DNA of 64,000 nucleotides. Origin: Muscardinus avellanarius (lineage: Eukaryota; Chordata; Mammalia; Rodentia; Gliridae). Every line of letters starts with the position of its first letter. Position 1 is the stretch's first letter. The position numbers and the translations under genes are program-made. Where the stretch lies: positions 80,807,108-80,871,107 of the forward strand of contig OY726571.1 in NCBI GenBank assembly GCA_963383645.1, in the 5' to 3' direction. Of this stretch, positions 48,801 through 60,170 are shown in pieces. Under the pieces are notes generated by a model. That model worked only from the letters and a program-made list of their open reading frames with translations. It searched no databases and was not told the DNA's origin.

Positions 48801-49508
48801 TGGGGGGATGGGCTTATGAAATGGACACTGTATGGGACTGGACTCTGTCTACAAGGATCTGGAGAAGGTCTCAATTCTGCCATCATCCCTGCCAGAGGGA
48901 ATGAGGGAGATCCGGCCTGGCCTCGGTTTCCTCATCTGCAAAGCCACCCTATTGAGTCAATGGTGTTTAGGAGATGTTACATAGAACTGCTCCACAGACT
49001 GCACCTGCCCTCTCCAATGGGATCTTCATACTCTGAGAGCATCAGTAAAGCTCAGTGGGCGGGGACATCCCAGGATACAGTGTCAACTTGGGAAATACAA
49101 ACGTCCAGATATGGGGAAGGGCCACATGTTCAGACCTAGAATACCAGCAGCCAAACCTCGGCCTAATCAGCTACACTACCCCATCAGGGCCCAGCAAGAG
49201 GAGCAGCGTCTGCCTGACAAGAGTGTCGGGAGCCTGATGTCCAGCCCTTCGCTGCGCTGCGTTTTCCCAGACACCTGAACCCCTCTGCCCTTCTTCCAAT
49301 TTACAGAATAGCTCCCGACAGCACCCAGTCTTCCGATGCAGACATTCCCCCAGAGGAGAAAATGTGCTGGGCACATTATCAGAACAAACCAGCCCGCCTG
49401 GCTGGTTATTCACCCTGTGGTTTCAGTAGCGCTTTCTCATCAATACATGAACCACCAGTGAGTTTGGTTGACCTGTATTGGACACTATGATTTAAGACTA
49501 TTTTCTTT

Positions 49509-49543
49509 TTTCCTTCCTTCCTTCCTTCCTTCCTTCCTTCCTT
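49509..49543. repeat. (CCTT)n microsatellite
   Basis: About eight TTCC units followed by a T run, at the tail side of a minus SINE. Confidence 0.92.
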
Positions 49544-49656
49544 TTTTTTTTTTTTGCAGTACCAGCGATGGATTTTTGCACTACCAGGGGCATTGTACCT
49601 CTGAGCTACACTCCCAGTCTTATTTCTTTAGTATTTTTATTTTTTATTTTTTTATT

Positions 49657-50085
49657 TTTATTTTTTTGTGGTACTGGGGGTGGAGCCCAGGGGCTTCTCT
49701 ACCTCCGGGCTATACTCCCAGACCTATTTTATGTCTTATTTGGAAACAGGGTCACACTACGCTGCTGAGAGCCTAAGTAGCTGAGGCTGGCTTTTTTTTG
49801 GGGGGGGGTTGGGAATGGAACCCAGAGGCATTTGACCTCTGAGCTACACCCCCTGCCCTATTTTTTATTCTTTATTTTGAAACCAGGTCTCACTGAGTTG
49901 CAGAGGGCCTCACTAAGTAGCTGAGGCTATCTGCAAACCGCGATCCTCCAGTCTCAGCCTCCTGAATGTTGGGATTACAAGCCTGCGCCACCACGCCCAG
50001 CTTGAGGCTGGCTTTGAACCTGTGCGATCCTCCAGTCTCAGCCTCCCAAGCGTGGGGATTACAAGTGTGCGCCACCACGCCCGGC
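49657..50085 (-). mobile_element. Middle SINE of the nest
   Basis: A minus B1-dID with its ID half and linker at 49657-49794 and its B1 5' part at 50003-50085. It is interrupted by the youngest copy. Confidence 0.8.
49795..50002 (-). mobile_element. Inner (youngest) SINE of the nest
   Basis: A complete minus B1-dID flanked by the exact 13-bp TSD TGAGGCTGGCTTT at 49782-49794 and 50003-50015. The TSD is itself B1 sequence of the middle element. Confidence 0.88.
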
Positions 50086-50254
50086 ATTATTTTTAATTTT
50101 TGAAACAGGGTCTCACTGAGTTGCAAAGGGGCTCGCTAAGTAGCTAAGGCTGTCTGCGAACCACGATTCTCCGGTCTCCACCTCCCAAATGCTGGGATTC
50201 CAAGTGTGTACCACCAAGCCCAGCCTTAAGACTATTTTCATATATCCTGGAACC

Positions 50255-50395
50255 CAGAATAGACACTTTACAAGCATTGTGTCATTTATTCCTGACTATA
50301 ATCCTGCAGTAGCTATATCATTTTCATTTTATAACTGGGTGCAAACAAGGCTCAAGAGACTGGCCCATGAGGACCCAGTCGACTTTAGATGCACA
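50255..50395 (+). mobile_element. MIR-like fragment
   Basis: GACACTTTACAAGCATTGTG, CTATAATCCTGCAGTAGCTA, TTTCATTTTATAACTGGGTG matches the MIR core and its surroundings. Confidence 0.5.
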
Positions 50396-51802
50396 TGCAA
50401 AAACTGGTTTTGGGGACCTTCAAACCTACACTGTGATGGTGCTATCGTATCACCAATCCTCAGAAGACACGGAGAACCTGAGCCTCCACTACAGACCCAC
50501 AGAGGCGGAGAGTGTGTTGTTTCAAATGGCCACATTGGAGAAGGTTTGTCATGCAGCAACAGAGAACAGTACATCTCTATTGCAGACAGAGTAATCTTTA
50601 AAAATACAAGCTGCATTGTGATCACCCTCTTGCTTAAAATCCAGCATTGGTTCCCATTTGGAGCGCAGAAGAAATTCCAGCGGCCATTCCATTGCTTGCT
50701 AGGCCCTGATGAGCCCATGCTATCGGGCCCCTCCAGCCTTGCTGGTGCCTCTCTCTAGCCACAAGTGCTTCCTGCCAGCTTCTCAGTCTTCCCTGACCAC
50801 TGGCATCTTTATGTCCATCCTTCCTCCCAGTTATTCTCGTCAGCACCCTGTGCCTTTTAAGGCACCTCCTGTAAGTTGTAATGACTTTATTTGCCTCTTG
50901 TTCTTGTATCTGTCAGTAGACTGTGAACTCATAGGGCAGGGACTGTTTCTCTTTTATATACCATGTGGCCAGCTTAGATCAGGAGCTCCAGACCCTGTAT
51001 TGAATAAAAGATGCCATTCGGAAGTGCCTCCTACTCTTACATTGATCATTTTATTTCCCTTGTCGACCTGGCATATCTCCAAATGCACAGCCATTGCCTG
51101 TTTCCAAATAGCCACATCTATTCATCCAGATCCAGCTGAAATATCCCCGTCTGCAGCCATTTTCCCAGGTCCCTTGCCCCTCGCCTGCCCTCTTATTTCA
51201 GAATTCCCTTCACTGATTAATTTCCAGATGCCTAGCACCTTCTATTGGAGATTACAGCTATTACATATGGTCTAATGATCCCAAACATTTATCTACTTAC
51301 TGGAGAAAGAGACCTGGAAAAAAGCAGAGACATGCAGCGTCGGTGGGGGTGGGGGGCTGAGTGGAGAACTATTGCCATAGGCTCTTCAGGAGGAGTCTGG
51401 AGAGAGTGCCTGACCCCACCCTGGAGAGAAGCCAACTTTCCATTCTCCACAGCCCAACCTCTCCATCTTTCTGACTCAAGAGTGGGACTGCTATAAAGCT
51501 GGATGAGTTTTATGGGAGGAAGGGGAAGAAGTAAAAAGGGAATAGAGATACCAGGTACTTTGCTGACAGCACCTGCCTTAAGCCCACACCACCTCTTTTC
51601 TCAGCCTGTGCCCATCTGAATGATGAGAATACGGATGCCCTCAGAAGTTGGGCAAATAACTTGCTCATGATCACAGAAGTGAAGCTATCATTCAAAGTCA
51701 GGTGTCATTCCAAATTTAGTGCTCATCTCACTATAGTACATCCCACCACAACTCACTCCCTTCCTCTTTCAGGCTGGGGTATCTTGCTGAGGGTTGGAGA
51801 TG

Positions 51803-51805
<3 letters not shown>

Positions 51806-51854
<49 letters not shown>

Positions 51855-51890
51855 ATGGAGTGTGTGTGTGTGTGTGTGCATGGAGTGTGT

Positions 51891-51925
<35 letters not shown>
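51806..51925. repeat. Long interrupted (TG)n tract
   Basis: About 115 bp of TG units interrupted twice by the same CATGGAG word and once by TA, ending in GCGCGCATGGGC. The repeated interruption suggests a segment duplication within the tract. Confidence 0.95.
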
Positions 51926-51929
<4 letters not shown>

Positions 51930-52344
51930 GGCACGCATGTGCAGAACTGGAGGCCACGGATCTGAGAGTTGGCTCCCCAGTTTTCTATTGTTAGCTGTTC
52001 CTTTGGGGTGCCCCATTCAGCATCTAAACAAGAATGAAGAAAGTCTGGGAGTTGTGCCCTCCTACGAGCTGCCCTTCAGGAAAGGAGCAGTGAGAGGAGA
52101 CTGGAAGGAGGAGGGGCAACGCAGGCTCACTTCCCCTCTTGGGATTGGAAGTTTCTGTCCTGGGTGACTTTCTCAGCTCATCATTCCCAGCACAGGGCAT
52201 CCCTGGTGAGCAGGTGCCTGTGTGCGTGAGGGGCCAGACAGCACAGGTTTAAATGACCAGAGCACAATCCTTTTTGGATTATGTGATCAAAATCCCAGAG
52301 AAGTTAAACGATTTGCCCAATGTTGCATAACCAAATCAAGAGTA

Positions 52345-52490
52345 TACACCAGTTGGTGTGGTGGTGTATGCCTGAAATCCCAGTGTTTGGGAGGCTAAGG
52401 CAGAAGGATTGCAAGTTCAAGACCAGCCTGGGCAATTTAGCTTAGTGGTGGAGCACCCCTGGGTTCAATCCCCAACATGCCTCCACCCAC
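52345..52490 (+). mobile_element. Short B1 plus ID composite
   Basis: A plus copy of the older short type (GACCAGCCTGGGCAATTTAG) fused directly to an ID half ending AATCCCCAACATGC, without an A-rich linker. Confidence 0.72.
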
Positions 52491-52500
52491 ACCAGCATAC

Positions 52501-52503
<3 letters not shown>

Positions 52504-52547
<44 letters not shown>

Positions 52548-52575
52548 TGCACACACATACCTACTCACACATACA
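52504..52575. repeat. (CA)n microsatellite
   Basis: About 20 CA units followed by interrupted CA/CATA units, near the tail of the SINE at 52345-52490. Confidence 0.93.
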
Positions 52576-52966
52576 TACAGAGTACATACCAGACTCCAGG
52601 TCTCCGGTACCTGGTCTAAAGGTTTTTATCCTGCCTCTCAAATCCCTACCCCTTCTGCCATCACAGAAGTCTTCATTCTTAGGTGATTAGTTTCTCCTTG
52701 AACCCACACTCTCTCTCTTATGATGCTATTTCCTCCTTCTAGATCCCTAAGACTTCCAAAGCAGGATTCTCTATCCCCAAAATCTCTGTTAGCAGAGTAT
52801 TCAGATACTTTCGTTGATTCCTTGTAACTTAATTCTAGAAAACAGTGAAGAAAATAGCTTGTCAGAAACTGGGGATGGGGGATACCATTGGAACCCACTA
52901 CGTCTAGGGTTGCTCTTTCATGTCAACAAAAAGGGACAGTTCCTTGCAAACAAAAAACAGTGTAAC

Positions 52967-53138
52967 GCCGCAGGTTCGAAGCCAGCCTCAGCTACTTAGT
53001 GAGGCTCTCAGCACTTTAGTGAGACCCTGTTTCCAAATAAAATACAAAACAGGTCTGGGAGTGTAGCCCAAAGGTTGAAAGCCTCTGGGTTCCATCCCTG
53101 GCACCACAAAAACAAACAAACAAACAAACAAACAAAAC
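52967..53138 (+). mobile_element. B1-dID SINE truncated at its 5' end
   Basis: Begins in the middle of B1 at GCCGCAGGTTCGAAGCC and continues to a (CAAA)n tail. The word CAGTGTAAC flanks it at 52958-52966 and 53139-53147, so the truncation happened at insertion. Confidence 0.85.
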
Positions 53139-53189
53139 CAGTGTAACACGAGTTGAGGTTAACCCTCTCATTTCAATGGTTTGCCATGG

Positions 53190-53395
53190 CACTATCAGGG
53201 ATGGAACTCAGGGCCTCCCACACACTAGGCAAGTGCTCCACCTCTAAGCTGTACCCCAGGGCTTTTCTTTTAATATTTTTCCTGTTGAGACAGGGTCTCA
53301 CTATGTTGCCCAGGCTGGCCTCTATCTTGCAATCCCCTTGCCTCAGCCTCCCCAGTAGCTGGGATTACAGCTATCTGCCATTGCATCTGGCTCCC
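53190..53395 (-). mobile_element. B1 plus ID composite, older type
   Basis: A minus copy: ID half (GGGCCTCCCACACACTAGGC) on the left and near-canonical B1 (CTCACTATGTTGCCCAGGC) on the right. Confidence 0.8.
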
Positions 53396-53774
53396 CTTAT
53401 ATACCAATCATAATTGAAGACACTCCTAAGTACAAATGACAGCTATAGTTTCAGCAAATAATTGAGTGCCCCTCGGGTACCAGGCCCTCTGCTAAGGGGA
53501 GCAGTCACAGAGGTGAGCCTAGTAGTCTCACAATCTGCCTTGTACAATCTGGCAATGATAGTTATAAATAGGTGAGGTGTGTGCTATGGAAGAGGAAGTA
53601 CCGTGGGTGCTATGGGAACCACAGACAGGGTGCTGAGACTTCAACAGCACGGAGAAGGGTCTCTTTCCATTACCAAACTTATCCCATTCTTTCACGAGCA
53701 TTTTTAAGAATCAGCCAGGCTAGCTGGATAGTTTTTTTTCTGCCATCAATTAATTTTCATAAATACACAATTCA

Positions 53775-53953
53775 GCCGGGCGTGGTGGCGCACGCTTGTA
53801 ATCACCATGCTTGGGAGGCGGAGACAGGAGGATCGCGCAGGTTTGAAGCCAGCCGTGCTGGCTTAAGAGACACTGTTTCCAAATAAAAGATATAAAATAG
53901 GTCTGGGAGTGTAGCCTGGAGGTAGAAGGGCTTCCAAGAACCCCAGTACCACC

Positions 53954-53979
<26 letters not shown>
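53775..53979 (+). mobile_element. B1-dID SINE
   Basis: A full plus copy with an A tail of about 25 bases. Confidence 0.9.
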
Positions 53980-53985
<6 letters not shown>

Positions 53986-54884
53986 TGATGCTCAGTACCT
54001 AGATGAGTAGCTGATCTAACGCCTTGATTTTTCAGTCCCGTCTCTGCTCATTGAACTTTCCGTAGAGGTACCTGGCACCCAAATGCACAGTCAGACCATA
54101 GCTTGGGATGCTGCCAGTTCTAGGATTCTTGAACTCCTTCATACTATAACTCTCTGCTCTCCACAATCTACTTCTTCGTTGGCTGCTCTGATCAATCTTT
54201 CTTCTCTCTTTATTTTCAAGTTTCTGATTCATGAAGTGCGTAAGAATCACTCTGGGAGAGTGTGAAATGCAGGTTTTCAGGTCACCCCTGTGTTTTTCCA
54301 ACAAGCCCAGGAAAGGTTCTGGAAGAGTCATCTCAGGACACACTTCAAAAGCATTGGTCAAGTAAAGCCCAAGGGCCCCTCAGCTCCAGAGGGATGCTGC
54401 AGAGTTTGCCAGCTATAGCCCACCTCCCCTCCAACCACAGACACAGCCCTGGAAAGAGCACAGTTTGGGCTCAGAGCTGAGATGCGTGGGTTCTACTTGA
54501 GTGTAGTCAATGGACGCTCAGGTCCCATCTTGACCTCCATGGACTGTTGCATCCTCACCTGTCATGTGAAGGTCACCAGGCTGACCACCAGGCTGCCTGT
54601 TGGCTCCAGCATCAGACAGCTGCTGCTCCTGTGTTTTGCTCAGCCCATTTCTACTGCTGGGATTCTCGGCTGAGTCTTGGGCAGTCATTTCTTTTTTCCT
54701 ACCTCTGATATCTATGTCTAAAGATCGTGTCTGGCCTAGAAACCCCTGTTCAAACATCAACTCCCTCATAACATGGGCCCACAGGTAAGTCTTCTTTCCC
54801 CAGAATACAGACCCTGCCATACCCCTGTCTCCTGCAGTAGATCACACATATCTTGCAAGTTCATAAACTCCTAGATGTCAGGAA

Positions 54885-55100
54885 GCCGGGCGTGGTTGGC
54901 GCACGCTTGTAATCCCCGCGCTTGGGAGGCTGAGACAGGAGGATCAAAGCCAGCCTCCGCTACTTAGTGAGGCTCTCAGCAATGTAGTGAGACCCTGTTT
55001 CCAAATAAAATATAAAATAGGTCTGGGAGTATAGCCCGGAGGTAGAAAGCCTCTGGGTTCCACCCCCAGTGCCACACACACAAAAATAAATAAATAAAAT
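54885..55100 (+). mobile_element. B1-dID SINE with 20-bp exact TSD
   Basis: A full plus copy flanked by AAACTCCTAGATGTCAGGAA at 54865-54884 and 55101-55120. The perfect long TSD marks a fairly recent insertion. Confidence 0.95.
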
Positions 55101-55696
55101 AAACTCCTAGATGTCAGGAAATATGTACTCTCTGTGCCACATGGAGAACAGCAAGCAATTGGTGAGTGTAGAGGGTAGTTGATAAATATTAGCTAAATGG
55201 GGAACAAGAGCCCATACCACCCCTCCTGGCTTCTGTTACCCTTCCCCCTGGAAAAGAGCAGAACAAGCCTGGCATTTATTGGCATCCAAGCTGCACCTAC
55301 AGAAGCCTGTTTCAACCTTAGAGATGACAGCTGGGTTTTGCTCTCTACTTTCTGAACTGCTGAGAGCAACGCCTGGTGGTCCTATGTGTGTTTGGTGACC
55401 ATGATAAGGTCCTCTGGGTAGCAGGCTTCAGGCATGTCCTTAATATTGTATTCATTATCTGCCTGCACAGTGGGAAGCTTATGTGGCATTGAAACCATGG
55501 GCGTTTCAGTGAGTCCCAGGAACGACTGCCTCGGGGTGCTGAGTGAGGCATCAGGCCTGTGCGATCAGGCAAGACATACCCCACCCCCATGAGTTGACAA
55601 AAGCAAACTGTTCAGAGATGAAGGGAAGTAAAATGTCCTCTATCTGTAGCAAACAGTCTCCTCTCCAGAAACTTGAGATTGAATTTCTCATACATC

Positions 55697-55903
55697 ATTA
55701 TTTTTTGTGGCAATGGGTATCAAACCCAGGGCCGTTCTACCTCTGAGCTACACCTCCAGCCCTATTAGATTTTTATTTTTAAACAGGGTCTCACTAGGTT
55801 CATGACAGTCTCACTATTTGCTGAGGCTGTCCTCTACTCTGTAACCTTCCTATATCAGCCTCCCAAGTACTGGGATTATGGGCATGTACCACCATACCCA
55901 ACT
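55697..55903 (-). mobile_element. B1-dID SINE
   Basis: A minus copy from TTTTTTGTGGCAATGGGTAT to CACCATACCCAACTT. Confidence 0.8.
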
Positions 55904-56182
55904 TTACTATTTTATGCCACACAGAGGCCATTTTCTACAGTAAGATAATTCGGATTAATTTTTCCAATATTTTGGTCTTGACACCCGTTTATCCAAGAAC
56001 AGAATCTAGAGTAGCCACTGTGAAACTTTTTGGTTTCAAGACCATTTTATACTTTAAAAAAAATATTGAGGATGTTGGGGGACACCGTGAAACGTTCTTG
56101 GGAAGCCTCAAGGGTCCTCAAATCACATTTTAAGAACCAGTGATGTAGACTGACAAATTTTTTTGGTGAAATCTTAATTTTA

Positions 56183-56651
56183 GGTCAGGGATGGTGGTGC
56201 ATGCTTGTAATCCCAGCATTGCGGAGGCGGAGACCGGAGGATCTCAGTTCCCAGACAGCCTCAGCTACTTAGTGAGGTCCTGTAACTTAGTGAGATCCTG
56301 TTTCAAAAATCAAAAGACTAAAGCCAGGCGTGATGGAGCACGCTTGTAATCTCAGCATTCGGGAGGCTGAGACTGGAACATCGTGGTTCGCAGACAGCCT
56401 CAGCAACTTAGTGAGGCCCTCTGTAACTTAGTGAGACCCTGTTTCAAAATAAATAATAAAGAAATAGGGCTGGGGATGTAGCTTGGAGGTAGAATGCTGG
56501 GTTTCATTCTCAGACTCACAATAAATAAATAAATAAGTAATAAAAAGACTAAAATAATAGGGCAGAGGGTATGACTTGGAGGTAGAATGCCCCTGGGTTC
56601 CATCCCACAAAATAAATAAATAAATAAACAAATAAATAAATAAAAAAGAAA
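56183..56651 (+). mobile_element. Outer B1-dID SINE of a nested pair
   Basis: The B1 half is at 56183-56322 and the ID half with (AAAT)n tail at 56554-56651. The exact 15-bp TSD GAAATCTTAATTTTA lies at 56168-56182 and 56652-56666. Confidence 0.88.
56323..56542 (+). mobile_element. Inner B1-dID SINE of a nested pair
   Basis: A complete plus copy within the linker of the outer SINE, with the TSD AAAAGACTAAA at 56312-56322 and 56543-56553. Confidence 0.88.
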
Positions 56652-57631
56652 GAAATCTTAATTTTACAAATCCTTCTAGTTCTGGATAGCTGAGCCTGAA
56701 AGTAAACACATGCACACATTTAACCAATAAGTATTATTGCATGAAGATATTAAATGCATATAAAATAATTCAAAGGAAACTATGAGCCTCCATGTGCCAG
56801 CACAGCACCAGGTACTTGGTATGTAAGTTTTTTTTAAAGGTTCTAGATTAACTTTCACTTTACAACAAATCCCTTCCTTTTCTCTTGTCTTCAGGGGAAA
56901 GAATAAAAAAAAAAAAAATAGGCTCTTCCATAAGGTCCTCCAGGGCTATTTGTTTATGTTGGGTCCCTGCTCCACGCAGGCCCTGGCTCAGGCGTTGTCC
57001 CAGGTCGCCCTTCCTGCCCACTCTCTTTCTTTCTCTCGTGTTTTACTCCGGGGCTCACCTTAGGGACCACATTCGTGTTTGCCTCTCCCCAAGACATCTG
57101 ATTGGGTCTGGCCCGCTTCCGACTCTTCCCTGCAAGGTAACTTTGGGCTGGTTGCATCCCTTCCTTTAGGTGACTACTGCCTTTGAGGTGACCTCTCTAC
57201 ACAGCCCTCTCTCCTTGCAGGCTCTGGCAACTTCTTCTTCTCTGCAGAGATCCTCCCAAAGGCCAGTGCTTCCTAATTCATAAAGCTGAGACCATTAGTT
57301 TTGGGAGGTGATTTTAGGAAGAATCACAGGCCCAGAGGCCCTGTTACTTAGAATTTGGTCACTGTCAGTTAATCTTTACAACCTTCCTGGATGGTATTTA
57401 GGAGTGTAATTTACACCTGGAACGGAGGTCTCAGGCAGTTTAAATGAGCTGTTGCTACTACCTGAGCAAAGCTAGAGAGAGCTACAGTCTCCAGTTAGCA
57501 GAAGCACATTCAGGAGCTGGAAGCAGCAGCTGAGACTCCTCCTGGCCACATCCTCCAGAGCTCTCTCAGCAGGTTTCCTGACTGCACTCCAGGGCTCTGC
57601 ACCCAGATGTATGTTAAAAAGACCTGTATGA

Positions 57632-57838
57632 AGCCGGGCGTGGGGGCGCAGGCTTGTAATCCCAGTACTTGGGAGGCTGAGACAGGACGATCACAGGTTC
57701 ATGGCCAGCCTCAGCTACTTAGTGAGGACCTCTGCAACTTAGTGAGACCCTGTTTCAAAACGAAAAAATAAAGAAACAGGGCTGGGAGTGTAGCTTGGAG
57801 GTAGAATGGCCTTGGGTGCAATCCCCAGCACCACAAAA
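57632..57838 (+). mobile_element. B1-dID SINE
   Basis: A full plus copy starting GAAGCCGGGCGTGGGGGCGC and ending CCCCAGCACCACAAAAATAAG. Confidence 0.87.
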
Positions 57839-59678
57839 ATAAGTAAATTAAGTAAATACATACATAAAAATGAAAGGCGTGTCTGTGTGGTCTCTTGGAG
57901 GCCTGGGGACATTTGGCATCCTCACAAGCTCCGGGGTTACTGCCTCTTTCCTTCCCAAATCACTTTCATAGCCTGCACCTCCTCCAACTAACATACATTT
58001 TATGCAAAACTGGGAAACTGGATACAAGATCCATCCCAAGGGCCCTGCCGTCTCACTCTACAGAGGAGAGAGTGGAAATCTAATTCCGGCAGCACTGCTT
58101 GCCTGGTCCACAAAGCCTTCTTTGGTAGCAGTGGGAGCGAGGCTCTGGCCACATATCCCCTCTTCCCTTTTCTGCTCATACACTATCCACGTCCCTGGCA
58201 GCTTTGGATCCGAGCTGTGACAAGAGGACAGAGCGCTGTCATCCTCCATAATTAGCCAGGCGAGCAAGGCTGCTGTAATACCGCTACTTCAACTGTGCTC
58301 TGGCACCTAATAAATTATTCACGCCACTGAAGTGGAAGCGGCTGTCACGTTCAAAATAGGTTATTCACACTAAGGCTGGAGGTGGAGATTTCACAGAGAT
58401 GGTAATGAATCCAAGTGCTTTGGTTTAAGCGAATCTCCAAAGAAAGTGGCTTCTCCGACCATCCTATATTAAATATCTCTTATTGAATCACTATGTTTTC
58501 CTTAGGGAGAGGCTGAAACAGCTGTTCGCTGGAAGGAGCTAGGCAGGGGGGCTGGGAGGTTCTGTTTCGGCCCCTTTCTCCTCTGACCCTTCCACAAGAG
58601 CCTCAAGGGGCCACTTGAGAAAGATAAATGTGGACACCTGCTCTTGTTTGTTCCCTGCACACAGAGGATGCTAAGTCAGGGTAAGAATAACCCCTAGTAG
58701 ATTCTAGAAGAGAGAACGAACACAGGCCTCGCTGAGGAGCGTCCCTCGGCGCGGGCGCCACATTCCCAGAGGAATTCAAGTTTAGCAGCTGTAGGCCACG
58801 CGCCCTGCACGCTCAGTCTCAATACTCAGACACTTGGACCTCTGTACCCCCAGAACACACGTGCACTTGTGTCGGCAGTAGGTCTGTTATTGAACTCAAG
58901 GGCTACGTGGAATGCCAATATCGGACTGGCTGGCTCAGCATTCAGGAGAGTTCCTAGTCTGTTAATGGGTTTTGAGGATGTAAAAAGACTATCTGACAGG
59001 AGAAAGAACCACTTTTCTTTGGATTAGAATGAAGAAAAGTGATTGAACACATAGCTGGAGGAATTTGGTGTAAAAATAAAGCAGATGTGCTGCCCACGGG
59101 AGCAAGGTTGTAGATGATGCGTGATACAGAGAGGATGCTCGATTCCTCAGGAGGGGGAAAGGGAGGGAGTCAGTAACAGGGTTGACCCCTTGCCCAGTCC
59201 TCTCTAGGTCTCTTCCAGCTGAGATTCAGCCTGGGAGCAGAAGGGCTAGCAACAGACGCCTTCGAGGTTGGTGTGCACAGCGCCAAATGCAGGAGAGCTG
59301 TGCAGGTGCCAAGTATGTGCCTGTATTCCACAATTAGTGCATCCATCACAACACTGCTCCCAAGCATTCCAAGCTCTCACCTCCCAGAAGCCTGCCTGGG
59401 TTAGCCCTTCCCGTGTGTGTATGTGTTTTAATTTCCCTTGAGTGTTTTGATCAGTTTATATTGCACTGGTCTTATGGGATAGTCCGTATAAATAGGTTTT
59501 ATTGCCTGATCCCCAGAAGCTAGAGGTAAATCTATGGGCAATTTTCACTTATGTCTGTGTTGCTTTATAGTTGTTATTTTGACAGATATGTGGAGTATCT
59601 GTTTCACTCTTCTGAAATTTAAGAGTGGGGCTTTGGGAAGTCATCCATTCTTTAGATGTATACTATAAACTTAACTGT

Positions 59679-60090
59679 TGTTATGGTTCAGATCCAGAAT
59701 GTCCCCCAAAGTCTCATGTGTTGAGAGATGGGGCTTTGGGGAAAGGATGGGCTTATGAGGGCTCTAATCTAATCAGTGGATTAATCCATTAATGGCTGAA
59801 TGGACTGCTGGGAGGTGGGACCTACTTGGAGGAAGTAGGCCACTGGGGGTGTGCCCAAAAAGGGTTTATCTTCTCTCTGGTCTCTCTCTCCTCCTGGCCA
59901 TCATGAGTGGAGCAGCTTTTCTCTGTTGTGCCTTTCTGCCATGATGTTCTGCCTCCCCTCAGGCCCAAAGCAACAAAACGGGCTGACCATGGACAGAAAC
60001 CATTAAAACTATGAGCCAAAATAAACTGTTCATTTTTAAGTTGTTCATGTCAGGTATTTTGATCACAGCGATGAAAAGCTGGCTAATACA
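59679..60090 (+). mobile_element. MaLR-type solo LTR
   Basis: A 412-bp block that starts TGTTATGGTT and ends GCTAATACA, the TG...CA ends of an LTR. It has an AATAAA signal near 60020 and the layout of ERVL-MaLR LTRs: a GGGAGGTGGGACC-like middle, a CT-rich stretch, a GCCATGATGTTC stretch, and TATTTTGATCACAGCGATGAA near the end. No internal retroviral sequence and no clear 5-bp TSD are seen, so it is an old solo LTR. No coding capacity. Confidence 0.75.
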
Positions 60091-60170
60091 CCACCAATTT
60101 ACATTCCCACCAACAGTGTACAGGGCGTTTGCGAACTCTTTTTAATAGAAAGATTTTTTCCCCCTAAGGC
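60091..60170. mobile_element. Possible L1-like fragment
   Basis: CCAATTTACATTCCCACCAA CAGTGTACA is a phrase common in old L1 3' regions. It directly follows the LTR. Confidence 0.4.

Larger units (their letters stand above)
49555..50225 (-). mobile_element. Outer (oldest) SINE of a three-level nest
   Basis: The minus-oriented B1-dID is split. The ID half lies at 49555-49650 and the B1 half at 50086-50225 (GAAACAGGGTCTCACTGAG to CACCAAGCCCAGCC). Everything between comes from later insertions. Confidence 0.75.

Noticed and set aside
49795..50085. Regularly spaced similar segments suggesting an array such as CRISPR
   Set aside because: The similar segments are nested SINE copies of about 200 bp in a mammalian genome, not short repeats with unique spacers.
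50189..50758. 189-residue plus-strand open frame
   Set aside because: It begins in SINE sequence, crosses a MIR-like fragment, and has a long antisense open frame over the same bases. No splice or family support.
51661..52167. 168-residue plus-strand open frame and its minus-strand Thr-His counterparts
   Set aside because: The core is a TG repeat translated as Cys-Val or Thr-His; the flanks have no family similarity.
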